From positions 62,001-126,000 of the forward strand of contig NZ_JYMT01000034.1 in assembly GCF_000938305.1 (NCBI RefSeq): DNA of 64,000 nucleotides. The letters run 5' to 3'. The notes under the pieces are model-generated. The model was not told the origin of the DNA, made no database searches, and was given only the letters and a program-made list of their open reading frames with translations. Both the position numbers and the translations under genes were made by a program. Numbering within the stretch: position 1 is the first letter of the stretch; every line of letters begins with the position of its first letter. Of this stretch, positions 51,562 to 57,863 are shown piece by piece. The stretch is from Bradyrhizobium sp. LTSP885. Lineage in GTDB: Bacteria > Pseudomonadota > Alphaproteobacteria > Rhizobiales > Xanthobacteraceae.

Positions 51562-52608
51562 CTACGCTCCTGTAACCGATGAGAAGGGAGAGCCGGGCAG
51601 CGCAGCAATACGATCCGGCGTGCCTGCGGCGGCGAGCGCGAGCGCGCGCACGACGATGCGCTGCGCGAGCTCGATCTTGAACGCATTGTCGCCGGACGGT
51701 TTTGCCTCTGCGAGCGCGGCGCGTGCCGCCTCGCGATAGGCAGCAATATCCGGCGCGGCACCTGCGAGCACCTGCTCGGCCTCGCGCGCCCGCCACGGCT
51801 TTGCCGCGACACCGCCGAGCGCAAGCCGCGCCTCGCGGATTTTGCCATCCTCGATGCGCAAGCCGGTCGCGGCCGACACCACGGCGAAAGCGTAAGACGT
51901 ACGCTCGCGCACCTTGATGTAGCGTGCATGCGCGGCAAAGCCTTGCGCCTCCGCCGGCAGGCGTAGCGCGACGATGAGATCACCGGGCTCCAGCGCGGTC
52001 TCGCGCTCCGGCGTATCGCCGGGCAGACGATGCAACGCCTCGAGCGGCAGCTCGCGCCGCCCGCTTCTGCCCTCGATCTCGACGACCGCATCGAGCGCAA
52101 CCAGCGGCACACAGAAATCGGACGGATGGGTCGCGATGCAGCCCTCGCTCCAGCCGAGCACCGCATGCAGGCGGTTCTCGCCGTGCCGTGCATCGCAGCC
52201 AGCGCCCGGCCAGCGTCGGTTGCAGGCGCTGGCCGCGTCGTAGAAATAGGCACAGCGCGTCCGCTGCATCAGATTGCCGCCGACGGTCGCGGCGTTGCGC
52301 AACTGCGCAGAGGCGCCCGACAACAGCGCCTCGGCGACCGCCGGATAGCTGCGCGCAAACTCGGCGTCATGCGCCAGGTCCGCATTGCGCACCAGCGCGC
52401 CAATGCGCAGAGATCCGTCGGCGAGACGTTCGATGCGGTCGAGCCCCGGCAGGCGCGTGACGTCGACCAGGCGGCTCGGCCGGCTGATCCCGCCCTTCAT
52501 CAGGTCGAGCAGATTGGTGCCGGAGGCGAGATAGGTCGCGCCCTGTTCGGATGCCGCCGCGATCGCCTCGGATACGCTGGCCGGCCTGATATAATCGAAA
52601 TTCATCAT
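51562..52608 (-). CDS. paoB: Molybdenum hydroxylase FAD subunit with 4Fe-4S insert, PaoB-like
   Basis: A 348-residue FAD-binding subunit. The FAD segment A-S-G-T-N-L-L-D-L-M lies at about residues 32-41 and N-A-A-T-V-G-G-N-L at about 106-114. Directly after comes a cysteine-rich insert (C-A-Y-F, A-C-N, G-A-G-C, G-C-I-A-T, about 118-162) matching the layout of the 4Fe-4S insert known in E. coli PaoB. It overlaps the 2Fe-2S gene by 4 bases and is followed by the large subunit after 3 bases. It probably transfers electrons from molybdenum via the FeS centres to FAD. Confidence 0.88.
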   Translation of the reverse strand: MMNFDYIRPASVSEAIAAASEQGATYLASGTNLLDLMKGGISRPSRLVDVTRLPGLDRIERLADGSLRIGALVRNADLAHDAEFARSYPAVAEALLSGASAQLRNAATVGGNLMQRTRCAYFYDAASACNRRWPGAGCDARHGENRLHAVLGWSEGCIATHPSDFCVPLVALDAVVEIEGRSGRRELPLEALHRLPGDTPERETALEPGDLIVALRLPAEAQGFAAHARYIKVRERTSYAFAVVSAATGLRIEDGKIREARLALGGVAAKPWRAREAEQVLAGAAPDIAAYREAARAALAEAKPSGDNAFKIELAQRIVVRALALAAAGTPDRIAALPGSPFSSVTGA

Positions 52609-53102
52609 GCGGAGCGCCTCTGTTTGCTAGCGGTGATGTCAGCCTGTGCCTCGAGCACGGCCTCGGTAATCCCTTGATAGGCGCCGCAGCGGCAGAGATT
52701 GCCGCTCATGCCTTCGCGCACCCGCTCCGGGTCGTCACCGGCCTGGCCTTCCTCGATCAGGCCGATCGCGCTGATGATCTGGCCCGGCGTGCAGAAGCCG
52801 CACTGAAAACCGTCATGCGCGATGAAGGCGGCCTGCACCGGATGCAGCTGGTCGCCGCGCGCGATGCCCTCAATCGTCGTGATCTCGGCGCCGTCATGGC
52901 TGACCGCGAGCGCGAGGCAGGAATTGATCCGGCGTCCGTCGACCAGGATGGTGCAGGCGCCGCACTGGCCGCGGTCGCATCCCTTCTTGGTTCCGGTGAG
53001 GTCGAGGCGCTCGCGCAGCAGATCGAGCAGGGTAACGCGGGGATCATCGAGCGCGATGTCACGACGAACGCCATTGATGGTCAGACTGATGGGGAGATTC
53101 AT
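52605..53102 (-). CDS. paoA: Molybdenum hydroxylase 2Fe-2S subunit, PaoA-like without Tat signal
   Basis: A 165-residue 2Fe-2S protein. Plant-type ferredoxin cysteines are seen in C-D-R-G-Q-C-G-A-C ... C (about 41-61). The second cluster lies in the alpha-helical domain: Q-C-G-F-C (about 100-104) and C-R-C-G (about 136-139). The ATG at 53102 is supported by GGAG seven bases upstream; the ATG at 53168 is not. Unlike E. coli PaoA, no twin-arginine signal is present, so this enzyme should be cytoplasmic. First gene of the trio, divergent from the TetR gene. Confidence 0.88.
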   Translation of the reverse strand: MNLPISLTINGVRRDIALDDPRVTLLDLLRERLDLTGTKKGCDRGQCGACTILVDGRRINSCLALAVSHDGAEITTIEGIARGDQLHPVQAAFIAHDGFQCGFCTPGQIISAIGLIEEGQAGDDPERVREGMSGNLCRCGAYQGITEAVLEAQADITASKQRRSA

Positions 53103-53209
53103 GCAGGGCTCCGATCCGTGTATGGTCGGTGGAATCGAGGCAACGCCGTCCCGTGGCTGCCGATCCAAAATCGGCGCGCCTTGTCAGGCCGGGTGCTGGT
53201 CGCCATATA

Positions 53210-53224
53210 CGGAGGCGTCCTCCG
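53210..53224. promoter_or_regulatory. Candidate TetR operator (CGGAGG-CGT-CCTCCG)
   Basis: A perfect 15-base palindrome in the 152-base region between the molybdenum hydroxylase operon and the divergent TetR gene, 30 bases before the TetR start. Its length and position fit a TetR-family operator controlling both directions. A smaller CGAT-CCAAA-ATCG pair lies at 53161-53173. Confidence 0.5.
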
Positions 53225-53254
53225 GTTAACAAGGGAGGGTGAAAAGAAAAAACA

Positions 53255-53905
53255 ATGGCCGGTCCATCAACAGACATTGTCCGCAAGCCGCGAGCCGACG
53301 GCGTGCGCAACCGCGAGCGTGTGCTGGAAGCGGCAAAGACGGTGTTCTCAGCCGGCGGCAGTGAGGCTAGCCTGGAAGCCGTCGCACGGCAGGCCGGCGT
53401 CGGCATCGGCACGCTCTATCGTCACTTCCCGACCCGCGAAGCACTGTATGAGGCGGTCTATCGCCGCGAGGTCGAGCAGCTCGGCGATCTCGCCGAGCAA
53501 CTGCAATGCGCGCCCGAACCTGTCGACGCGCTGCGGCGCTGGCTGCGCGCCAATGTCGAATTCGTCGCCACCAAGAAGGGCATGGTGGCCGCGCTGGCGC
53601 TGGTCGCGGCCGGCTCGAGCGAACTGCACGCCTATTCGTTCGATCGCCTGACCAAGGCCATCGGCACGCTACTCGCACGCGCGGTCGCAGCCGGCGAGAT
53701 CCGCGGCGACATCAGCGCCGACGACGTGCTGCGCGCCCTGATCGGCATGTGCTACATGCACGACCAGCCCGGCTGGCAGGCGACCGCGCTGCGGCTATTG
53801 GATGTGTTCGTGGATGGGCTGCGCGTGTGGCCGATGGATACGATGGCAGGCTCGCAACGACCGAAACCAGCGCGCAAGAAAACCAGCCTCAAATCATCGC
53901 GCTAG
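53255..53905 (+). CDS. TetR family transcriptional regulator
   Basis: A 216-residue regulator. The TetR helix-turn-helix is at about residues 17-62 (R-E-R-V-L-E-A-A-K-T-V-F, then G-V-G-I-G-T-L-Y-R-H-F-P-T-R), followed by an all-helical ligand domain with a lysine-rich tail after about residue 195. It is divergent from the molybdenum hydroxylase operon, which it probably represses; the ligand may be an aldehyde substrate or product. A frameshifted copy of its last ~35 codons occurs downstream at 54919-55027. Confidence 0.9.
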   Translation: MAGPSTDIVRKPRADGVRNRERVLEAAKTVFSAGGSEASLEAVARQAGVGIGTLYRHFPTREALYEAVYRREVEQLGDLAEQLQCAPEPVDALRRWLRANVEFVATKKGMVAALALVAAGSSELHAYSFDRLTKAIGTLLARAVAAGEIRGDISADDVLRALIGMCYMHDQPGWQATALRLLDVFVDGLRVWPMDTMAGSQRPKPARKKTSLKSSR

Positions 53906-53922
53906 ACTAGCCGGCGGTTCGC

Positions 53923-53990
53923 GTAGCCCGCATGAGCGAAGAGATATGCGGGACGACTGCCCCGGATATCGCTACGCTCATCCGGGCTAC
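53923..53990. repeat. GTAGCCCGGATGAGC-type repeat, copy 1
   Basis: A 68-base hairpin element from GTAGCCCGCATGAGCG to CTCATCCGGGCTAC, so its ends form an inverted repeat. It has the same design as the element at 55924-55996 and lies 18 bases after the TetR stop. Elements of this sequence type are, to my memory, frequent between genes in Bradyrhizobium. Confidence 0.75.
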
Positions 53991-54017
53991 GGTCGACGAC
54001 GGCCACCGCCCTTCCAG

Positions 54018-54203
54018 CTACGGGCGTCCGGTGCGTGGCTGCAGCCATCTCATAATGATCTCGTGCGGCGTTCGCCGGCTGCGCGCCAAATCGTGCCGCT
54101 GCAGCGCGGCTTTTGCGAAGCCCGATGCCTGCTCACTGGATTGTCGTTTTTCGTGCGCCAGCAACATCCACTCACGAATGACGGCGCGTCGTACCTTGGA
54201 CAT
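54018..54203 (-). CDS. Small basic hypothetical protein (61 aa)
   Basis: A 61-residue basic, helical protein beginning MSKVRRAVIREWM and ending P-R-T-G-R-P. The ATG at 54203 has AAAGGA about 9 bases upstream; the longer frame to 54434 is arginine-rich shadow. No cysteine or membrane segment. The pattern (basic start, W-M, Q-A-x-x-F-A-K-A-A, W-L-x-P-R-T-G-R-P end) resembles short proteins I remember from Bradyrhizobium annotation; function unknown. It follows the gene at 54259 on the same strand by 55 bases and may share its transcript. Confidence 0.65.
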   Translation of the reverse strand: MSKVRRAVIREWMLLAHEKRQSSEQASGFAKAALQRHDLARSRRTPHEIIMRWLQPRTGRP

Positions 54204-54258
54204 CTGGATTTTCCTTTCTGGGCGGAGCGGTGTTCTGCGCTGTGCAACCGGCGGCGCG

Positions 54259-54702
54259 TCAGGCCGCCAATTGCAGCGGATAGGCCTGCGATCTGCTCGC
54301 CGACAGCGCGCAACCGCATTGATGCACGATGCCCTGCTCGACCACGAAGCCGCGTCTCTCCAGCGACGCACGCAGGCTCTGGTTGGCCGAGGACTTCTGC
54401 GCATCGACCCAGACCACCAGCACCGCACGGGCACTAAGGAAATTCGTCAACCAGTCCAAGGTCGGTTCAAGTGCGTGAAGCGTGCGCCGACGCCAATCGA
54501 CCAGCGCGACCTCATATTGACCGGCCGGACGGCCGCAATTGCCCGTCGCTGTCGCGCGCAGATAGCCGCGCCGATGCAGTTCAAGCATCAATTCCATGCT
54601 CCTTGAGCCGGCCACGACGATGCGCTGCTGCGTCGAGCAGCCGGCAAGCGCGATCATCGGTTCGATAATTCTGTCGCCGGTGGCAACCTGAAGCGAAGAC
54701 AT
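54259..54702 (-). CDS. Hypothetical protein (147 aa), possible Rossmann-like fold
   Basis: A 147-residue cytoplasmic protein. The ATG at 54702 is chosen because ACAGGTG lies about 9 bases upstream. Residues 20-75 read as alternating strand and helix (R-I-V-V-A-G-S-R-S-M-E-L-M-L-E-L, later E-V-A-L-V-D-W), reminiscent of the first half of a nucleotide- or SAM-binding fold, and residues 90-125 include V-L-V-V-W-V-D. The glycine loop is incomplete, so activity is doubtful. Four cysteines are scattered. Family not recognised. Confidence 0.6.
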   Translation of the reverse strand: MSSLQVATGDRIIEPMIALAGCSTQQRIVVAGSRSMELMLELHRRGYLRATATGNCGRPAGQYEVALVDWRRRTLHALEPTLDWLTNFLSARAVLVVWVDAQKSSANQSLRASLERRGFVVEQGIVHQCGCALSASRSQAYPLQLAA

Positions 54703-54918
54703 GACATTCACCTGTTCTCGTTCGTTCTCGCCTGTTCGGGCCGATCGTCGGATGGCACGTTGTGGCGCGAGGGCGCTTGAATCAGAGGTCAATATCTTCA
54801 GGGCGGGATATGAATTCGAGAGCGCTGCATGCGCCGCGGCATATGAGCCGCATAAGATCGCGGGCAGGTCGGCCGACGGCAGCCCGGATGTCGCTTTCGC
54901 TCATCCCGGCAAAGCTAG
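54703..54918. other. Intergenic stretch with a degenerate repeat half
   Basis: No gene is supported. The segment 54878-54910 (AGCCCGGATGTCGC ... GCTCATCCCGG) matches the second half of the GTAGCCCGGATGAGC repeats at 53923 and 55924 with a few changes, so a broken copy seems to lie directly before the TetR remnant. Confidence 0.5.
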
Positions 54919-55027
54919 CTGTTGGATGTGTTCGTGGATGGCTTACGGGTGCGGGCGGCGAGCGGCGAGCGAGGCAACCTCGACGGCAAAACTTGCGAAG
55001 AAGGCCAATCGAAAGCCATCGCGCTAG
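54919..55027 (+). pseudogene. Decayed, frameshifted copy of the end of the TetR gene
   Basis: A 20-base run (TTGGATGTGTTCGTGGATGG) at 54922-54941 is identical to 53798-53817 in the TetR gene, encoding L-D-V-F-V-D-G. The end CATCGCGCTAG also matches the end of the TetR gene. From the identical run to the stop there are 108 bases in the TetR gene and 106 here, so the reading frame is broken by a net loss of two bases. In the second frame K-K-A-N-R-K-P-S-R-stop mirrors the TetR tail K-K-T-S-L-K-S-S-R-stop. No start or helix-turn-helix is present. It is a remnant of duplication or recombination. Confidence 0.75.
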
Positions 55028-55156
55028 CCCAGGAATTCAGCGCACAACAAAGCCGGCTACGGAACAGGCCATGCCAATGTCTAAAAGTGCACAGACGAGC
55101 TGGTGTGCGTTCCGCTAGACGGTCGGCATTGCCAAGTCTTGAGCATACTCGCGATC

Positions 55157-55182
55157 AGCCCGGCCATCGCGCCGGGCTTTTC
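55157..55182 (+). terminator. Rho-independent terminator-like hairpin
   Basis: AGCCCGGC (55157-55164) pairs with GCCGGGCT (55171-55178) around a CATCGC loop, followed by TTTTCG. On the plus strand it would end a transcript coming from the TetR side or from an unrecognised small RNA. No gene directly precedes it. Confidence 0.6.
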
Positions 55183-55199
55183 GTCACCTGTCCCTGATA

Positions 55200-55223
55200 C
55201 CCTTCGGCAGATGTGCCGAAGGG
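55200..55223. terminator. Perfect 10-bp hairpin
   Basis: CCCTTCGGCA (55200-55209) and TGCCGAAGGG (55214-55223) with loop GATG. It lacks a T-run and lies between two terminator-like hairpins. Together with these it makes a stretch of three stable stems in about 150 bases without a gene. Confidence 0.5.
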
Positions 55224-55276
55224 TCAGCGCTTGGGCCTGCCGCCCGCACATTTGCGTGGCGCGGTCACGGGTTACG

Positions 55277-55305
55277 AAAGGCCCCGCTGAGCGCGGGGCC
55301 TTTTT
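55277..55305. terminator. Bidirectional rho-independent terminator
   Basis: AAAGGCCCCGC and GCGGGGCCTTT form an 11-bp stem with loop TGAGC, ending in a TTTTT run on the plus strand and a shorter T-run on the minus strand. It lies 5 bases beyond the stop of the Gly/Thr-rich protein gene on the minus strand and so probably ends that transcript, and would also stop plus-strand transcription. Confidence 0.75.
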
Positions 55306-55309
55306 GCGA

Positions 55310-55720
55310 TCACTGCGGATTCGTGGTCGTGCCGGTGTTGTTACCCGGCAGGTTCGACGTCCCGGTCCCCGTGGCGGGATTGCTGTTCGGGGTTGTCGAA
55401 TCATTCGGCGTCGCGGTGCTTGGGGTGTTGTTCAGGTTGCCGGTGGTGCTGCCGGGCGGATTGCTCATCCCGGATGAGCCTGTTCCCATACCGGTCGTGC
55501 CGCCTGTTCCTGTACCGGTCGTGCCGCCTGTTCCCGTGCCGGTCGTGCCGCTGGTGCCCGAAGAGCCTACGCCGGTTCCTGCTCCGGAACTGCCAGTCCC
55601 GCTGCTCGCGCCGCCGGCACCACCTGCTCCGCTACCAGCACCACCACCGCCCGCAGCGAAGGCAAGCGAGGTGGATAACATCATGGCCGTAGCCAACCCG
55701 ATCGTTGCCAATTTCTTCAT
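55310..55720 (-). CDS. Exported Gly/Ser/Thr-rich low-complexity protein
   Basis: A 136-residue secreted protein. Signal peptide at about residues 1-23 (MKKLATIGLATAMMLSTSLAFA). The rest is almost entirely Gly, Ser, Thr, Ala, Asn and Pro: a glycine-rich part (about 24-50), an octapeptide-like repeat G-T-G-T-G-G-T-T (about 55-80), and an Asn/Pro/Thr-rich tail. AAAGGGA lies about 8 bases before the ATG at 55720; the longer frame upstream lacks signal features. It is intrinsically disordered. Role unknown; surface, adhesin-like or envelope spacer functions are possible. It has its own terminator at 55277-55305. Confidence 0.75.
   Translation of the reverse strand: MKKLATIGLATAMMLSTSLAFAAGGGGAGSGAGGAGGASSGTGSSGAGTGVGSSGTSGTTGTGTGGTTGTGTGGTTGMGTGSSGMSNPPGSTTGNLNNTPSTATPNDSTTPNSNPATGTGTSNLPGNNTGTTTNPQ
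55481..55552. repeat. Three tandem 24-bp units inside the Gly/Thr-rich gene
   Basis: Units at 55481-55504, 55505-55528 and 55529-55552 (TGTTCC, then a variable three or four bases, then CCGGTCGTGCCGC[CT]) differ at only a few positions. They code on the minus strand for eight-residue Gly/Thr units. In-frame unit length means copy number could vary without breaking the gene. Confidence 0.8.
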
Positions 55721-55923
55721 ACGAAGTCCCTTTTTGTGAGCTGGTTCGAACGGAGGCAACGTGCGCCGCAGGGCCACGTTCCTACACGTTCCGAACATGT
55801 GAAGGGATCTTCCGTCTGCGCAGCGATCGACAAAGCGTGTGGGGAACATCGCGTCGGCGGGCTTGTTGAAACGAATCGCAAGGGGGAGAATCCATCAGCA
55901 TGAAAACGCTTCAAATGCAGCCA

Positions 55924-55996
55924 GTAGCCCGGATGAGCGAAGCGACATGCGGGATCGGACGCAAAACCCGGATGTCGCCTCGCTCATCCGGGCTAC
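55924..55996. repeat. GTAGCCCGGATGAGC-type repeat, copy 2
   Basis: A 73-base hairpin element from GTAGCCCGGATGAGCGAAGC to CTCATCCGGGCTAC with the inner sequence CCCGGATGTCGC. It has the same orientation and ends as copy 1 at 53923-53990. It lies 18 bases from the GNAT gene stop. Confidence 0.75.
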
Positions 55997-56013
55997 GGTT
56001 GCTGACAAGGCCG

Positions 56014-56460
56014 TCAACGCGACCGATAGAGATCCGGCCGGACGATCTCCATGAAGCGCGACGGGTTGCCGAGCGCTTCGAAGCCGAATTGGCGATACAA
56101 TCCATGGGCGTCCGACGTCAGAAGGAGGAGGCGCCTCAGGCCTTGTAAGTCCTCGTGCTCAACGACGCAGCGCATCAGCCATTTCGACAGGCCCTTGCCG
56201 CGATGTGCTTCGAGGATGAATACATCGGCCAGCAATGCGAATGTCGACTTGTCGGTGACGACACGGGCCAAGCCGATCTGCGCGGCACCATGATACACAC
56301 CAAAGCAGAGCGAATTCGCGATCGCTCGCTCCACGACCGTTCTCGGGATCCCGGGCGACCAATAGCTCTCCTCCGCCAGGAATTTGTGAATGACCTCCAC
56401 GTCGAGGCGGTGCGGATCGATCGATATCTCGTATCCGCCGGGCATCTGCTGCGTCTGCAT
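56014..56460 (-). CDS. GNAT family N-acetyltransferase
   Basis: A 148-residue acetyltransferase using acetyl-CoA. The acetyl-CoA loop is visible as E-A-H-R-G-K-G-L-S-K-W-L (about 89-100, R/Q-x-x-G-x-G/A type), preceded by the strand F-A-L-L-A-D-V-F-I-L, and the end contains G-L-Y-R-Q-F-G-F near 125-132. The start at 56460 has AAGGAG about 9 bases upstream, and starts further up would enter dadA. It follows dadA by 47 bases on the same strand and may be co-transcribed; substrate unknown, possibly an amine or amino acid. Confidence 0.87.
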   Translation of the reverse strand: MQTQQMPGGYEISIDPHRLDVEVIHKFLAEESYWSPGIPRTVVERAIANSLCFGVYHGAAQIGLARVVTDKSTFALLADVFILEAHRGKGLSKWLMRCVVEHEDLQGLRRLLLLTSDAHGLYRQFGFEALGNPSRFMEIVRPDLYRSR

Positions 56461-56507
56461 CCATTTGGCTCCTTCGATGATGCCGGCGCGCTGACGGGAA
56501 AACGCCT

Positions 56508-57773
56508 TTACCCAAATCGATGGTCGTAGCGGCTGATCGACAGATCCTTGGTGTCGATCTCGGGCGTCTTGCCGGAGAGCAGGTCGGCCAGCACCCGGCC
56601 TGAGCCGCAAGCCATGGTCCAGCCCAGCGTGCCGTGCCCGGTGTTGAGGTGCAGGTTGGCATAACGCGTCGCACCGATCACGGGCGGTCCGTCCGGCGTC
56701 ATTGGGCGCAGGCCGCTCCAGAACGTCGCTTTGGCGAGATCGCCGCCGCGCGGAAACAGATCGGTCAGCGAATGATCGAGCGTCGCGCGCCGCGCATCAT
56801 AGAGCTTGGTCGAATAGCCCGATATTTCCGCGGTGCCGCCGACGCGGATGCGGTCGCCGAGCCGCGTCACCGCGACCTTGTAGCTCTCGTCCATCACGGT
56901 CGAGACCGGCGCGCCATCGGCATCGGCGATCGGCACCGTGATCGAATAGCCCTTCACCGGATAGACCGGCAGCGAAATGCCGAGCGGCCGCACCAGTTTC
57001 GGCGAATAGCTGCCGAGCGCGAGCACATAGGCGTCGGCCTGCATCACGCCGGCGCTGGTGGCAACGCCGGTGATGCGGGTGGCATCGGCGTTCAAGCCGT
57101 CGATGCCAACGTTGAAGTTGAAGCGCACGCCGAGCTTCTCGGCTTCCAGCGCCAGCGCCTGGGTGAACATGTGGCAGTCGCCGGTCTCGTCCTGCGGCAG
57201 ACGAAGCCCGCCGACGAACTTGTCCTTCACGGCGGCCAGCGCCGGTTCGGCCTTGATGCAGCCGTCACGATCGAGCACCTCGAACGGCACGCCCGACTGC
57301 TTGAGCACGGCGATGTCGTCGCCGGTGTGATCGAGCTGGGCCTGATAACGAAACAGCTGCAGCGTGCCCTGCTCGCGCTCGTCATAGCGGATGCCGATCT
57401 CGGCACGCAGCGCGCGCAGGCAATCGCGGCTGTATTCCGCGATCGGGATCATCCGGCTCTTGTTCACCGCGTACCGCGCCGTGGTGCAGTTGCGCAGCAT
57501 CTTCAAGAGCCAGAGCCACATCACCGGATCGAGCTTGGGGCGGATCACCAGCGGGCCGTGCTTCATCAACAGCCACTTGACCGCTTTCACCGGCACGCCG
57601 GGACCGGCCCAGGGCGAGGAGTAGCCGGGCGACACCTCGCCGGCATTGGCAAAGGAGGTTTCGAGCGCGGGCTTCGGCTGGCGGTCGATGACCGTCACGT
57701 CATGGCCGGCGCGCGCAAGATAATAGGCCGACGTCACGCCGATAACGCCACTGCCGAGAACAAGGACTTTCAC
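56508..57773 (-). CDS. dadA: D-amino acid dehydrogenase small subunit
   Basis: A 421-residue FAD enzyme converting D-amino acids to 2-oxoacids and ammonia, delivering electrons to the respiratory chain at the inner membrane. FAD motif L-G-S-G-V-I-G-V-T at about residues 6-14. Family features are strong: D-R-Q-P-K-P-A-L-E-T-S-F-A-N-A-G near 31-46, S-P-W-A-G-P-G-V-P near 53-61, Y-P-V-K-G-Y-S near 272, and W-S-G-L-R-P-M-T-P-D-G near 355. Length is normal for DadA. It follows the class III aminotransferase gene by 90 bases that hold two small hairpins. Confidence 0.93.
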   Translation of the reverse strand: MKVLVLGSGVIGVTSAYYLARAGHDVTVIDRQPKPALETSFANAGEVSPGYSSPWAGPGVPVKAVKWLLMKHGPLVIRPKLDPVMWLWLLKMLRNCTTARYAVNKSRMIPIAEYSRDCLRALRAEIGIRYDEREQGTLQLFRYQAQLDHTGDDIAVLKQSGVPFEVLDRDGCIKAEPALAAVKDKFVGGLRLPQDETGDCHMFTQALALEAEKLGVRFNFNVGIDGLNADATRITGVATSAGVMQADAYVLALGSYSPKLVRPLGISLPVYPVKGYSITVPIADADGAPVSTVMDESYKVAVTRLGDRIRVGGTAEISGYSTKLYDARRATLDHSLTDLFPRGGDLAKATFWSGLRPMTPDGPPVIGATRYANLHLNTGHGTLGWTMACGSGRVLADLLSGKTPEIDTKDLSISRYDHRFG

Positions 57774-57810
57774 GCTTCCTCACATCCTGCAGCGGAAACG
57801 CGATCGCCGC

Positions 57811-57859
57811 TGCGAAAACAACTGCTTTCGCAACGGCGACAGCATGCTTCAGAGAAGCA
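57811..57859 (-). terminator. Two small hairpins after the aminotransferase gene
   Basis: TGCTTC-AGA-GAAGCA (57845-57859) lies four bases beyond the minus-strand aminotransferase stop, and TGCGAAA with TTTCGCA (57811-57817, 57826-57832) follows. No T-run is present, so these may stabilise the 3' end or attenuate read-through into dadA rather than stop transcription. Confidence 0.4.
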
Positions 57860-57863
57860 ATTA

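Noticed and set aside
54922..55197. Plus-strand frame of about 90 codons
   Set aside because: Its first part is the TetR-gene remnant in one frame and the rest runs through a terminator hairpin; treated as a pseudogene fragment.
55481..55552. CRISPR-like array
   Set aside because: The 24-bp units are adjacent without spacers and lie in frame within a coding sequence.
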